Below, piece after piece: positions 18,923-30,839 of a DNA stretch of 48,198 nt (position 1 is its first letter; the number at the start of each line of letters is the position of its first letter). Source of the stretch: an uncultured Akkermansia sp. (GTDB lineage Bacteria; Verrucomicrobiota; Verrucomicrobiia; Verrucomicrobiales; Akkermansiaceae); the NCBI GenBank assembly GCA_900548895.1, contig URLZ01000016.1, forward strand, positions 1 to 48,198, written 5' to 3'. The notes under the pieces are model-generated. The model worked only from the letters and a program-made list of their open reading frames with translations, had not been told where the DNA came from and made no database searches. The translations under genes were made by a program, and so were the position numbers.

Positions 18923-20323
18923 TCAGCTGTGTTTGGCCAACTCGGCGAGCAGCTTGCAGTGGATGCCGCCGAAGCCGCCGTTGCTCATCGCCACGAGCAC
19001 ATCGCCGGGATGAGCGTGCTCCACCACGTGGCGCACGATATCATCGACACTCTTGCCGATGTAGCACTCCTTGCCGTGGCTGCGGATCTCGGCTGCCAGC
19101 TCCTCTTCGTTGAGTCGCTGATCAACCGGTACCTTGCGCGGATTCTCGATGGGCGAGAGCACCACGAGGCAGGCATCGCTGAGCGCCTCGGCCAACTCGT
19201 GCTGGAAGATGTTGCGCGACGTCGTGTTGCTGCGCGGGTCGAAGATGGCCCAGATGCGGCGGTTCGGGAAGCGCTTGCGAATGCCCTCAATCGAGGCGCG
19301 GATGGCCGTCGGGTGGTGGGCGAAGTCGTCGATGACCGTCACGCCGTTGACCGTTCCGCGAAGCTCCTGACGGCGGGCCACGCCCTCAAAGCACTCCAGC
19401 GCCTCGCGAATCTGATCCGGCTCAAGCCCGGCGAAGCGCGCCGCGCAGATCGCCATCGCCGCATTGCGGACGTTGCACTCGCAGACCATGGGCACGCGGT
19501 AGGGCTCTCCGTTGAGCGTGAAGGTGCTGCCCTCCGGCGTCTCCGTGATGTCCGCAATCACCACATCGGCCTCCGAGCTCTTGCCCACGGAGGTCGTGCG
19601 CACCATGCTCAGCTCGCGAGCCGCCGCCTCGCGGACGTCGAGGCAGTTCGGGCAGTCGGCATTCAGGAAGACCATGCCCGAGCTCGGCACCACGCGCATC
19701 AGTCGCTTGAAGGAGAGCTTGATCTCCTCCACGTTCGCGTAGATGTCCGCATGATCCATCTCAATGTTGTTGATGATCACCACCTCGGGCAGGTAGTGCA
19801 GGAACTTGGAGCGCTTGTCAAAGAAAGCCGTGTCGTACTCATCGCCCTCCAGCACGCAGTAGTCGGAGTCCGTGAAGCGGCCGCCGCGGTCGAGGTTGCG
19901 CGCGATGCCGCCGATCATGAAGCTCGGGTTCATGCCGTTGTGCTCCATGAACCAGGTCAGCATCGAGGTCGTCGTCGTCTTGCCGTGCGTGCCCGTGACC
20001 ACGTAGTTGTGTTTGCCGCACAGGAAAAACTCCTTGAGCGTCTCCGGCAGGCTCAGAAAGCGCAGGTGACGGTTGAGCACGGCCTCGGCCTCGGGGTTGC
20101 CGCGGCTGATGGCGTTGCCGACCACGATGAGCTCGGCGTTCTCGGGGATGTTCTCCTCGCTGTAGCCCGCGGAGACCTTGATGCCCTCAGAGCCCAGGAA
20201 GGTGGACATCGGCGGATAGGCGTTGGCGTCAGAACCCGTGATCTCGTAGCCGCGCCGAGCCATGGCAGAAGCGACAGCTCCCATGGCTGTGCCGCATACC
20301 CCGATAAAGTGAACGTGCTTCAT
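18923..20323 (-). CDS. mpl: UDP-N-acetylmuramate:L-alanyl-gamma-D-glutamyl-meso-diaminopimelate ligase
   Basis: Mpl reattaches the recycled murein tripeptide to UDP-MurNAc, using ATP, in the cytoplasm. The 466-residue protein opens with HVHFIGVCGTAMGAVA, then TGSDANAYPPMSTFL, the ATP site GTHGKTTTT, EGDEYDTAFFDKRSKF, DDFAHHPTAI and FDPRSNTTSRNIFQ. VVGNAISRGNPEAE together with the RSNT motif marks Mpl rather than MurC. The start ATG 20323 replaces a far upstream alternative and is preceded by a promoter with a 29-base gap. It is transcribed divergently from gyrB. Its presence indicates a peptidoglycan-recycling pathway, in line with the LytM gene in this window. Confidence 0.93.
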   Translation of the reverse strand: MKHVHFIGVCGTAMGAVASAMARRGYEITGSDANAYPPMSTFLGSEGIKVSAGYSEENIPENAELIVVGNAISRGNPEAEAVLNRHLRFLSLPETLKEFFLCGKHNYVVTGTHGKTTTTSMLTWFMEHNGMNPSFMIGGIARNLDRGGRFTDSDYCVLEGDEYDTAFFDKRSKFLHYLPEVVIINNIEMDHADIYANVEEIKLSFKRLMRVVPSSGMVFLNADCPNCLDVREAAARELSMVRTTSVGKSSEADVVIADITETPEGSTFTLNGEPYRVPMVCECNVRNAAMAICAARFAGLEPDQIREALECFEGVARRQELRGTVNGVTVIDDFAHHPTAIRASIEGIRKRFPNRRIWAIFDPRSNTTSRNIFQHELAEALSDACLVVLSPIENPRKVPVDQRLNEEELAAEIRSHGKECYIGKSVDDIVRHVVEHAHPGDVLVAMSNGGFGGIHCKLLAELAKHS

Positions 20324-20352
20324 GTGAAAGGTCGTGAGTCGTGAAAGCGCAG

Positions 20353-20381
20353 AGCTTAGCTCAGAAGTGCGTTTTTGGCAA
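20353..20381 (-). promoter_or_regulatory. Promoter of mpl
   Basis: On the minus strand, TTGCCA (20376-20381), 17-bp spacer, TAAGCT (20353-20358), 29 bases before the ATG. Confidence 0.6.
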
Positions 20382-20660
20382 GCTAAATGTCTGCGGCTTT
20401 CGCCGCGCGGATGTTCGGCGGAGCGGAGGCTCCCTCTGCGGCTGATGCGCCTGCAGACGATGAACCGCCGTCGATGGAACCACGCGGTATCCCTGTTGAT
20501 GCGTCCACAAGCTATACCGCCGTGGCACACCGGGACCCGCCTGCGGCAGCCTTCGGATCCCCCTTCAGAGGCGTCGAGATCCCCGGGATTCGCCGGGAAA
20601 GGATCCAACTTTTCAGGGGGGGCTTCTGTGTCAGCACACGGCCGCTCTTGCTGATTAGAG
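20382..20660. other. Spacer between the divergent mpl and gyrB promoters
   Basis: About 280 bp between the two divergent promoters. I see no gene, repeat or strong hairpin. Confidence 0.4.
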
Positions 20661-20688
20661 TTGACGCGCGCGCGTATGCGCGTATAAT
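20661..20688 (+). promoter_or_regulatory. gyrB promoter with an alternating purine-pyrimidine spacer
   Basis: TTGACG (20661-20666), 16-bp spacer, perfect TATAAT (20683-20688), 11 bases before the ATG. Bases 20664-20686 (23 in a row) alternate strictly between purine and pyrimidine, mostly CG steps. That is a classic Z-DNA-prone composition spanning the spacer and parts of both hexamers. Confidence 0.8.
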
Positions 20689-20699
20689 AGTTCCCACGT

Positions 20700-23261
20700 A
20701 TGACTGAAGATAACACGCCCGTTGTCGACCCGGAACTCGCGGTCACGGGGGCTCAGCAGGAGTACAGCGCCGCCCAGATTGACAAGCTGGAGGGCCTGGA
20801 AGCCGTCCGCAAGCGCCCCGGCATGTACATCGGCGATCCTGATGAGCGAGGCCTGCACCACTGCGTCTTTGAAGTGCTGGACAACTCCATCGACGAACAC
20901 CTCGCCGGCTACTGCACCCAGATTGAAATCCGCATCCACGTCGACGGCTCGATCTCCGTCATCGATAACGGCCGCGGCATCCCGGTCGACATCCACCCGA
21001 AGTTCGGCATCCCCGCCGTCGAGCTCGTGCTGACGAACCTGCACGCCGGCGGCAAGTTCGGTCAGGGCGCCTACAAATACTCCGGTGGCCTGCACGGCGT
21101 GGGCGCCAAGTGCGTCAACGCCCTCTCCGACCGCTTCAAGGCCGAGGTGCGCCGCAACGGCAAGCGCTACGTCATCACCTTCGAGCGCGGGCGCACCAAG
21201 GAGAAGCTGCACGTCGTCGGCAGCTGCCCCGCCAACCAGACCGGCACGGCCATCACCTTTTTGCCGGACCCGACCATCTTCACCGATACCGTTGAATTCC
21301 GCTTCGAGCGACTCGCCGGGCGCCTGCGCGAGCTCGCCTTCCTCAACCCCGGGCTCATCATCCGCCTCGTCGACGAGCGCACCCAGCCCGAGCACGTCGA
21401 GACCTTCCTCTACAAGGACGGCATCCGCGAATACGTCCGCCAGCTTGGCGAGACCAAGACGCTCATCACCCCCGACCCCATCACCATCTCGGGCGTGCGG
21501 CACATCGAGGTCGAATACGACGGCAAAAAGATGGAGGACGACGTCATCGTTGACGTCGTGCTGCAATACAACGACAGCTATCAGGATCAGATCCTCTGCT
21601 TCGCCAACTCCATTTTCAACGGCGACGGCGGCACGCATCTCTCCGGCTTCCGCAGCGCGCTGACACGCGCCATCAACGCCTACGCCAAGGCGAACAACCT
21701 GCTCAAGGACAAAGACCCCAACCTCACGGGCGAAGACGTGCGCGAGGGCCTCATCGCCGTCATCAGCGTCAAGATGCCCAACCCGCGCTTCTCCAGCCAG
21801 ACGAAGGACAAGCTCGTCAACACGGAGATCGAGGGCGTCGTCAGCGGCGTGGTCTACGAAGAGCTCAAGGAGTATTTCGAGGAGCACCCCGCCGTGGCCC
21901 GCGCCATCATCGAGAAGTGCCTCACCGCCTCCCGCGCCCGCGAAGCCTCGCGCAAGGCTCGCGAAGCCGTCCGCAAGAGCGCCATGAGCATCGGCGGCGG
22001 CCTGCCGGGCAAGCTCTCCGACTGCTCGAACCGCGACCCCTCGCAGTGTGAGCTCTTCATCGTCGAGGGTGACTCCGCAGGCGGCTCGGCCAAGATGGGG
22101 CGCGACCGCCGCACGCAGGCCATTCTGCCCCTGCGCGGCAAGATCCTCAACGTCGAGAAGGCCCGCCTCGACAAGGCGCTGAGCAGCGAGATGATCCAGA
22201 ACATCATCACCGCCATCGGCACCGGCATCGGCGACGGCGAGAGCGAGGGCTCCTTTGACCTCAGCAAGGCGCGCTACCACAAAATCATCCTTATGGCTGA
22301 TGCGGACGTCGACGGCGCGCACATCTGCACCCTGCTGCTCACCCTCTTCTGCCGCCACATGCCGCAGCTCGTGCGCGCCGGCTACCTCTACATCGCCCAG
22401 CCGCCGCTCTACCGCGTGCGCTACCGCAAGGTCGAGCAGTTCGTGCAGGACGACGTGCAGCTCAACCGCAAGCTCATCTCGCTGGGCGCGGGCGACGTCA
22501 CCCTGCGCCGCAGCGACGGCAGCCGCGAGTACGACGCCGACACCCTCATGGCCATCCTCGAGACACTCATCGGCCTGCAGAAATACGAGCAGAGCGTCGC
22601 GCGGCACGGCGGCAACTTCCGCGACCTGCTGCGCCACCGCAACGCCAACGGCAGCTTCCCGGAATACCTCGTCAAGGTGCGCTGCGGCAACGAGGAGGAG
22701 GTGCTCTACTTCCCGACCATGGAGGAGCTCACCGCCTACTCGGACGCCAACCCGGACCTCTTCCTCTTCGGCGAACCGAGCGACGAAGAGCTCGCCGCTC
22801 ACCCGCTGCCCGTGCGCGAAGGCCCGAGCCGCCGCGCCCTGCTGCACGAGCTGCACGAGGTGCACGCCATCCAGCGCGTCATGAGCCGCCTCGATGAGCT
22901 GGGCATCCCCGGCGACTGCCTGCTCTCGGATGACAGCCCCATCTTCGAAGTCGCCGAGGGCGGCGCGCGCAACAGCGTCACCCCCGTCTTCTTCGTCGGC
23001 GACATCCTCGACAAGGTGCTCGAGATCGGGCGGCGCAACGTCACCATCACACGATTCAAGGGCCTTGGTGAAATGAGCGCCAAGGACCTCTACAGCACCA
23101 CGATGGACCCCGAGACGCGCGAGCTGCTGCGCGTGCGGCTCGACGACAGCAACGCCGTGGAGGCCGACAAGATGTTCACCATCCTCATGGGCGACATGGT
23201 CGAGCCGCGCCGCCGCTTCATCGAAGACAACGCCCTGAACGTCCGCAACCTCGACGTCTGA
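20700..23261 (+). CDS. gyrB: DNA gyrase subunit B
   Basis: The ATPase and TOPRIM subunit of DNA gyrase, which negatively supercoils DNA together with GyrA. 853 residues, a little longer than E. coli GyrB (804). The GHKL ATPase has KRPGMYIGD, DNSIDEH and GGLHGVGAKCVNALS. The TOPRIM domain has EGDSAGGSAK (about 455) and DADVDGAHI (about 532). The C-terminal region is RFKGLGEMSAKDLYSTTMDP. A GyrB-type insert lies between TOPRIM and the tail. The start ATG 20700 is fixed by the promoter. It is followed by gyrA on the same strand after 262 bp. Confidence 0.97.
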   Translation: MTEDNTPVVDPELAVTGAQQEYSAAQIDKLEGLEAVRKRPGMYIGDPDERGLHHCVFEVLDNSIDEHLAGYCTQIEIRIHVDGSISVIDNGRGIPVDIHPKFGIPAVELVLTNLHAGGKFGQGAYKYSGGLHGVGAKCVNALSDRFKAEVRRNGKRYVITFERGRTKEKLHVVGSCPANQTGTAITFLPDPTIFTDTVEFRFERLAGRLRELAFLNPGLIIRLVDERTQPEHVETFLYKDGIREYVRQLGETKTLITPDPITISGVRHIEVEYDGKKMEDDVIVDVVLQYNDSYQDQILCFANSIFNGDGGTHLSGFRSALTRAINAYAKANNLLKDKDPNLTGEDVREGLIAVISVKMPNPRFSSQTKDKLVNTEIEGVVSGVVYEELKEYFEEHPAVARAIIEKCLTASRAREASRKAREAVRKSAMSIGGGLPGKLSDCSNRDPSQCELFIVEGDSAGGSAKMGRDRRTQAILPLRGKILNVEKARLDKALSSEMIQNIITAIGTGIGDGESEGSFDLSKARYHKIILMADADVDGAHICTLLLTLFCRHMPQLVRAGYLYIAQPPLYRVRYRKVEQFVQDDVQLNRKLISLGAGDVTLRRSDGSREYDADTLMAILETLIGLQKYEQSVARHGGNFRDLLRHRNANGSFPEYLVKVRCGNEEEVLYFPTMEELTAYSDANPDLFLFGEPSDEELAAHPLPVREGPSRRALLHELHEVHAIQRVMSRLDELGIPGDCLLSDDSPIFEVAEGGARNSVTPVFFVGDILDKVLEIGRRNVTITRFKGLGEMSAKDLYSTTMDPETRELLRVRLDDSNAVEADKMFTILMGDMVEPRRRFIEDNALNVRNLDV

Positions 23262-23272
23262 TCCGCACCGCA

Positions 23273-23315
23273 CCGGGCGGCGGGGCCGCCGACAGGCAAT
23301 GCCCCCGCCGCCCGG
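23273..23315 (+). terminator. Very stable GC hairpin behind gyrB
   Basis: 13-bp stem (23273-23285 with 23303-23315), 17-base loop, 12 bases past the gyrB stop. No T-run follows, so it may attenuate or protect the 3' end rather than fully separate gyrB from gyrA. The rest of the gap to gyrA is C-rich and holds CCGCCGCCACC-like simple repeats around 23430-23450. Confidence 0.55.
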
Positions 23316-23523
23316 CCGGTCCGGCTCCACTGGCTCCGCTCCCTGAGCCGGTGCTCATCAGACTCAGAAGCCCCCGCGCAACACAGTCCCGCCGCTCCCG
23401 CCGCCACTGCAGCCCCGGCAAGCTACGCCGCCACCGCCGCCACCGCCGCTCACACAGCTCACAAAGCCCCCGCCGCCCGGCATCTCATCCCGCCATATCA
23501 CCTCTTTCCCTCCCTGATCCTTC

Positions 23524-26202
<2,679 letters not shown>

Positions 26203-26223
26203 GCCCACCCCTCCCCTTGACCC

Positions 26224-26263
26224 CGAGCCCCGCCCACCATCCCGTGAGCGGGGCTCGCCTTTT
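26224..26263 (+). terminator. Rho-independent terminator of gyrA
   Basis: 10-bp perfect stem CGAGCCCCGC (26224-26233) with GCGGGGCTCG (26248-26257), followed by CCTTTTG, 21 bases past the gyrA stop. Confidence 0.85.
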
Positions 26264-26389
26264 GTCGCCGGGCCGGAAAGCCACCCGCGCGCGGGCGCGG
26301 AGGGGGTGCTCCTCGTCCGCCTTGCCCGTTGGGCGCGAGCTGCCCCGCCCCTCGCCTGCTGAGAACTCCCCGCCCCCGCCGCGGCCTTG

Positions 26390-26630
26390 TTCCGCTGCCA
26401 CGAATCCTGCACCGCTTCGGTTTTGTATCCCTCCGGCTTTTGCATCGCCCCAACTCGATGCTGCCTCGGCTTTGTCTTGACCAACTCGGCGCTGCCCCGG
26501 CTCTGTCTCACCCCAACCCTGTGCCCTCTCGGCTTCGTGCTGCCCCGGCTCTGTCTTGCCCCAACTCGGCACTGCTCCGGCTTTGCGCCGCCCTACATCA
26601 CTCCTGTTCTGCGCCGCCCAGCATCGCCCC
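26390..26630. repeat. Degenerate tandem repeat, 31-32 bp period, behind gyrA
   Basis: Units at 26459, 26490, a shortened one at 26521, 26538 and 26570 share a core close to TGCTGCCCCGGCTCTGTCTT followed by GCCCCAACTCGG. More diverged units extend on both sides. It occupies most of the 511-bp gene-free gap up to the next promoter. Confidence 0.7.
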
Positions 26631-26677
26631 CACTCTACTCCGCCCGCAAAGGGCAGGGGAGCGGGCGCGCTTTCACC

Positions 26678-26706
26678 TTGACGGCCGGCTGAACGCGTGA
26701 TACACC
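26678..26706 (+). promoter_or_regulatory. Promoter of the small secreted protein gene, leaderless GTG
   Basis: TTGACG (26678-26683), 17-bp spacer, TACACC (26701-26706), then 7 bases to GTG at 26714. It supports the GTG start. Confidence 0.65.
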
Positions 26707-26713
26707 ATCAGAA

Positions 26714-27301
26714 GTGGACATCGCGCCGTCACGAAACCGAATTCTCCTCGCCCTGCTGCCGCTTGCCGTCGCGGCCCCGGCCGCCGTCGCCGGCGAGCCG
26801 CGGCCGGCTGCCCCGCCGCCCGCGGAGAGCGCCCCTCCTCCTCCTCCCGGTTCCCCCTTCCGAGACGAAATAGCCTTCCTCAGCCGCCACCCCTCCGAGG
26901 CCGTGCGCCGCGCCTGCGAACGGATGCAGCAGGGGCAGGGCACTTTGACTCAAGTCTGGCAGGTCGAGGCCCGGTGGCTGGCGGCCGAGCTGAACCGCGA
27001 GCGCCGTGCCGCTGCGCGCAGAGCCCTCCTCGAGCGCCTGCTGATCAACCTCCGGCACAGGCAGATGCTCCTCCTCGCCTCCAGCCATTACGACCCGGAG
27101 GACCGAACCCTGGCCGAGCTCACCGCCGAGCGGAAAGCCGTTGAGGCAGCGCTGGCCGCCCTCCCGAAGGACGAAGACCGCTGCCCGGACACCCCCGATA
27201 GCGCTGAAGCTCCGCCCGCAGACGCGCTCGAGGGCGTCGCCGTGCCCGCTGAGCCGACTGAGCCGTCCGCAACCCCCACCCTCCGACAAAGCGAGTTCTG
27301 A
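26714..27301 (+). CDS. Small secreted protein of unknown function
   Basis: 195 residues starting with GTG. It has a signal peptide (RNRILLALLPLAVAAPAAVAG, cleavage near residue 22), a Pro-rich stretch to about 47, then a helical, Arg/Glu-rich middle (about 48-140) that could form a coiled coil, and a disordered acidic and Pro-rich end. I recognise no family. The location is probably periplasmic. It sits upstream of the AMP-binding synthetase gene, which has its own promoter. Confidence 0.65.
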   Translation: MDIAPSRNRILLALLPLAVAAPAAVAGEPRPAAPPPAESAPPPPPGSPFRDEIAFLSRHPSEAVRRACERMQQGQGTLTQVWQVEARWLAAELNRERRAAARRALLERLLINLRHRQMLLLASSHYDPEDRTLAELTAERKAVEAALAALPKDEDRCPDTPDSAEAPPADALEGVAVPAEPTEPSATPTLRQSEF

Positions 27302-27340
27302 AACTGCCTTCTGCGGCGGCCTCGGCGCTCTCTTAACCGT

Positions 27341-27369
27341 TTGACAAGCCTCACCAACTCTGCTATAAC
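27341..27369 (+). promoter_or_regulatory. Strong leaderless promoter of the AMP-binding synthetase gene
   Basis: Perfect TTGACA (27341-27346), 17-bp spacer, TATAAC (27364-27369), 6 bases before the ATG at 27376. The expected start is on the A of the ATG. Confidence 0.85.
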
Positions 27370-27375
27370 ACACTC

Positions 27376-29556
27376 ATGAGTCGCCTACGCATCACCGGCC
27401 GTGAAAACATCGCCGCCCGAGCCGAATTTTATCTCCCCAACCGCATCGACGAGCCCACCCTCGCCGAACTCGACAAGCAACTCGGCGGCGCGGCCAAACT
27501 CGCCTTTATGGTTGAAGAAGTCCTGCTGCCCGACGAGCGCGTCATGCGATACATCCGCAGCGGCAATCGGCGCGTGCTCAGCTTCAACTTCCGCCGGAGC
27601 AACGTGCGCGACCTGCGCGAAAAACTCCTCGGCCTCATGCGCGAGGGCTACAGCGTCCTCTTCGTTCCCGGACGCCCCGTGAGCATCCTCGGCTGCATCG
27701 CCGACGTCCCCATGCCCTTCATGATGCAGCTGGCGGCCCTGCACATCTCCCCCACCCCCATCTTCGTCGGCTACTACCGCAACAGCCCCGTGCGCACCTT
27801 CACCAGCGACCCCGCCGACTACGACTTCGCCCGCATCATCATCTGCCCCAAGCTCGCCCCCGGTCCCCTCACCGGCGACCGCGCCCTCGAAGCCTGGCTC
27901 CTCGCCTCCTCGCAAGCCTACGACGAGCACCCCATCCTGAAGAAATCCCTCGCGCGCCTCCTCGTCGAGGGCATCCGCTCCCACCCGAACGTCGAGCTCA
28001 TCGACGGCATGGACGACACGCGCGTCCCCTATTACAAAATCCTCGGCGTCGCCATGGCCCTGGCGCGCCACTTGCGCAAAACCGTCCGCGAGCCTCGCCT
28101 CGGCATCCTTCTGCCCCCCGGCAAGGGCGGCATGATCGCCAACTACGCCTGCCTGCTCGCCGGCATCGTCCCCGTCAACATCAACTACACCTCCTCCGAA
28201 GACTCCTTCCGCAGCATCGTGCGCCAGAGCGGCATCCGCCACTTCATCTCCGCGCATGCCTTCATGAGCAAGCTGCCGCAGTTCCCCTGGCCGCCCGACG
28301 ACCAAATCATTCACCTCGACCGCACCCTCCGCAGCATCGGCATGGCCAAAATCGCCGCATGGGTCCTCTTCGCCAAAGCCGCCCCCATGCCCCTCGTCGC
28401 CATGACCTTCAAGCTTGACGCGCGCCAAGGCGAGGATGAAGCCGCCCTCCTCTTCACCTCCGGCTCCTCCGGCGAGCCCAAGGGCGTCAGCCTCACCCAC
28501 CGCATGGTCATCGCCAACGTCACCCAGGTGCTCAGCAAAGTGCACCTGCCCGACGGCAGCCCCTTCCTGTGCAGCCTGCCCATCTTCCACAGCTTCGGCC
28601 TGACCGTCTGCACCTTCCTGCCGCCCGTCTTCGGCTTCCCCATGGTGACCTACCCCTCGCCCCTCGAAGCTAAAAAACTCAACGAGCTCATCGAGAAATA
28701 CCGCTGCCGCCTCGTCGTCACCACCCCCACCTTCGCCCGCAGCATGCTGCGGCGCGCCCATGCCCACAGCTACGACAGCGTCGACTACTTCATCGTCGGC
28801 GCCGAAAAACTGCAAAAATCCCTCTCGGACGAATTCATGGCGAAGTGCGGCGTGCTGCTGCTGGAGGGCTACGGCCTGACCGAAACCGCCCCCGTCTGCG
28901 GCACCAACGTCTGCCGCACCGAAGGCAGCGCCGAGCAGCCCTACTACGTGCCCGGCTACAAGTTCGGCTCCATCGGCCACGTCCTGCCCGGCCTCGCCGT
29001 GCGCATCACCGACCCGGATGACGACAACATCCGCCTCCCCCTCTCGCAGCAGGGCATGATCTGGTTCCGCGGCGCCAACGTCTTCAACGGCTACATCGAG
29101 CGCCCCGAGCTCAACGCCCGCATTTTCCGCGACGGCTGGTTCAAATCCGGAGACCTCGGTTCCGTCGACCTCAACGGCTTCCTCAGCCTCGCCGGCCGAC
29201 GCTCGCGCTTCTCCAAAATCGGCGGCGAAATGGTGCCCCACGAAGTCGTGGAGAACGCCATTGAAGAGTTCGTCGACAAACCCGAGGACCTGCACGGGCG
29301 CGCCGTCGCCATCGTCGGCGTCCCCGACGCACAGAAAGGCGAGGCCCTCGTCCTGCTCTCCGCCGTCCACCACAGCAACCTCACCGCCGCCCTCGACGAC
29401 ATCCGCGCCCACCTCGCCGAGCTCGGCCTGCCGCGCCTCTGGGCCCCGCGCGAGATCATCCCCGTCGAAGCCATCCCCATGCTCACCTCGGGCAAGATGG
29501 ACCTGCGCGGCTGCCAGCTGCTCGCCTGCGAATCCCTCGGCCTGCCCCCCGCCTGA
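27376..29556 (+). CDS. AMP-binding acyl-ACP/acyl-CoA synthetase fused to a degenerate acyltransferase-like N-terminus
   Basis: 726 residues. Residues about 225-726 form an ANL-superfamily adenylating enzyme: LLFTSGSSGEPKG (about 357-369), EGYGLTETAP (about 496), FKSGDLG, and the catalytic lysine in LTSGKMDLRG near 706. The first 200 residues look like the PlsC acyltransferase half of E. coli Aas, but the catalytic HX4D is replaced (NRIDEPTLAE) and the FPEG motif reads VPGRPVSILG, so this half is probably inactive or altered. The likely role is activating fatty acids for phospholipid recycling or acyl-ACP formation. ispH follows 47 bases downstream but has its own promoter. Confidence 0.82.
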   Translation: MSRLRITGRENIAARAEFYLPNRIDEPTLAELDKQLGGAAKLAFMVEEVLLPDERVMRYIRSGNRRVLSFNFRRSNVRDLREKLLGLMREGYSVLFVPGRPVSILGCIADVPMPFMMQLAALHISPTPIFVGYYRNSPVRTFTSDPADYDFARIIICPKLAPGPLTGDRALEAWLLASSQAYDEHPILKKSLARLLVEGIRSHPNVELIDGMDDTRVPYYKILGVAMALARHLRKTVREPRLGILLPPGKGGMIANYACLLAGIVPVNINYTSSEDSFRSIVRQSGIRHFISAHAFMSKLPQFPWPPDDQIIHLDRTLRSIGMAKIAAWVLFAKAAPMPLVAMTFKLDARQGEDEAALLFTSGSSGEPKGVSLTHRMVIANVTQVLSKVHLPDGSPFLCSLPIFHSFGLTVCTFLPPVFGFPMVTYPSPLEAKKLNELIEKYRCRLVVTTPTFARSMLRRAHAHSYDSVDYFIVGAEKLQKSLSDEFMAKCGVLLLEGYGLTETAPVCGTNVCRTEGSAEQPYYVPGYKFGSIGHVLPGLAVRITDPDDDNIRLPLSQQGMIWFRGANVFNGYIERPELNARIFRDGWFKSGDLGSVDLNGFLSLAGRRSRFSKIGGEMVPHEVVENAIEEFVDKPEDLHGRAVAIVGVPDAQKGEALVLLSAVHHSNLTAALDDIRAHLAELGLPRLWAPREIIPVEAIPMLTSGKMDLRGCQLLACESLGLPPA

Positions 29557-29568
29557 CTCAGATAACCC

Positions 29569-29597
29569 TTGACGCCGCCCCCTCCGGCAGGCATCAT
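29569..29597 (+). promoter_or_regulatory. Leaderless promoter of ispH
   Basis: TTGACG (29569-29574), 17-bp spacer, CATCAT (29592-29597), 6 bases before the ATG at 29604. Confidence 0.6.
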
Positions 29598-29603
29598 GAG
29601 CCC

Positions 29604-30839
29604 ATGAGCGATCGCCCCCGAAAACCCGTCAACGTACGCCGAGCTGACATCCTCGAGAAAATCAGCGCCGACGTCCGGCGCTACCAGAGCCCCCTCGTCG
29701 ACGCCATCCACCGCCAGCCCGACTCCACCCTGCGCCTGCCGGGCCTGCAGCTGCGCCTCGCCTCCCAGTTCGGCTTCTGCGACGGCGTGCGCCGCGCCAT
29801 CGAAATCGCCTACGCCGCCTGCGAAATGTTCAAGGGCAAGCGCATCTGGCTCATCGGCGAAATCATCCACAACCCCGAAGTCAACGCCTCGCTCGACGCC
29901 CTCGGCCTGCGCCACCTGCCTTGGAACACCGACGACGACGCCTACCGCTCCCTCACCGCCGAAGACGTCGTCATCATCCCCGCCTTCGGCCTCCCCGTCG
30001 CCATGCGCCGCATGCTCGACGAAAAGGGCGTGCAGCTCGTCGACACCACCTGCGGCAACGTCGTCATGGTCTGGAACCGCGTGCGCCGCTACGCCCAGCG
30101 CGGCATCACCAGCATCATCCACGGCAAATACAAACACGAAGAAAGCCTCGCCACCGCCTCGCACTCCCTCGGCGACGACGGCAAGGGCCACTACCTCGTC
30201 ATCTACAGCGAAGACGACGCCCGCGCCGTCGCCGACTACATCGTCGGCCGGCTCGACAACCAAGCCTTCATGCAGCGCTTCGCCCCCTGCTGCTCCCGCG
30301 GCTTCGACCCCGCCCGCGACCTGCAGGAAATCGGCATGGCCAACCAGACAACCATGCTCAAAAACGAAACCGCGCACATCCAGAGCCTGCTGAGGCAAGC
30401 CGTCATCGAGCGCGACGGCAGCGACGCGCGCTTCCACGCCTTCGACACCATCTGCGGCGCCACCCAAGATCGCCAGAACGCCCTCTACGAACTCCTCGAA
30501 GGCGAGCCCGACGCCATGTTCATCGTCGGCGGCTACAACAGCTCCAACACCACCCACCTCGCCCAGATCGCCGCCGCGCGCGTCCCCACCTACTTCGTGC
30601 GCTCCGCCGACTGCCTCATCAGCAGCGAACGCGTCCTCGCCTGGGACCTCAGCACCGGCGAAGAGCGCGAACAAAGCCTCCTCGACCTCTTCCGCAACCC
30701 TGAAGCCACCGTCCGCATCGGCCTCACCGCCGGCGCCTCCTGCCCCGCCAACGTCATCGAGCAAGTCATCCGCCGTCTCGCCGAATGCCGCGGCTGCGCC
30801 CCCGCGCTCGACGCCTTCTGTGCCTCCAACCCGGCCTGA
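29604..30839 (+). CDS. ispH: 4-hydroxy-3-methylbut-2-enyl diphosphate reductase
   Basis: The last step of the MEP isoprenoid pathway: HMBPP is reduced to IPP and DMAPP by a [4Fe-4S] enzyme. Cluster ligands are Cys59 (QFGFCDGVRRA), Cys150 (DTTCGNV) and Cys284 (DTICGATQDRQ). Also present are GEIIHNPEVN (His89), KYKHEES (His177, Glu179), VGGYNSSNT and TAGASCP. At 411 residues it is about 95 longer than E. coli IspH; the extra segment around 218-265 matches the long form of cyanobacteria and plastids. The ATG sits 6 bases after the -10, implying a leaderless message. Confidence 0.95.
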   Translation: MSDRPRKPVNVRRADILEKISADVRRYQSPLVDAIHRQPDSTLRLPGLQLRLASQFGFCDGVRRAIEIAYAACEMFKGKRIWLIGEIIHNPEVNASLDALGLRHLPWNTDDDAYRSLTAEDVVIIPAFGLPVAMRRMLDEKGVQLVDTTCGNVVMVWNRVRRYAQRGITSIIHGKYKHEESLATASHSLGDDGKGHYLVIYSEDDARAVADYIVGRLDNQAFMQRFAPCCSRGFDPARDLQEIGMANQTTMLKNETAHIQSLLRQAVIERDGSDARFHAFDTICGATQDRQNALYELLEGEPDAMFIVGGYNSSNTTHLAQIAAARVPTYFVRSADCLISSERVLAWDLSTGEEREQSLLDLFRNPEATVRIGLTAGASCPANVIEQVIRRLAECRGCAPALDAFCASNPA

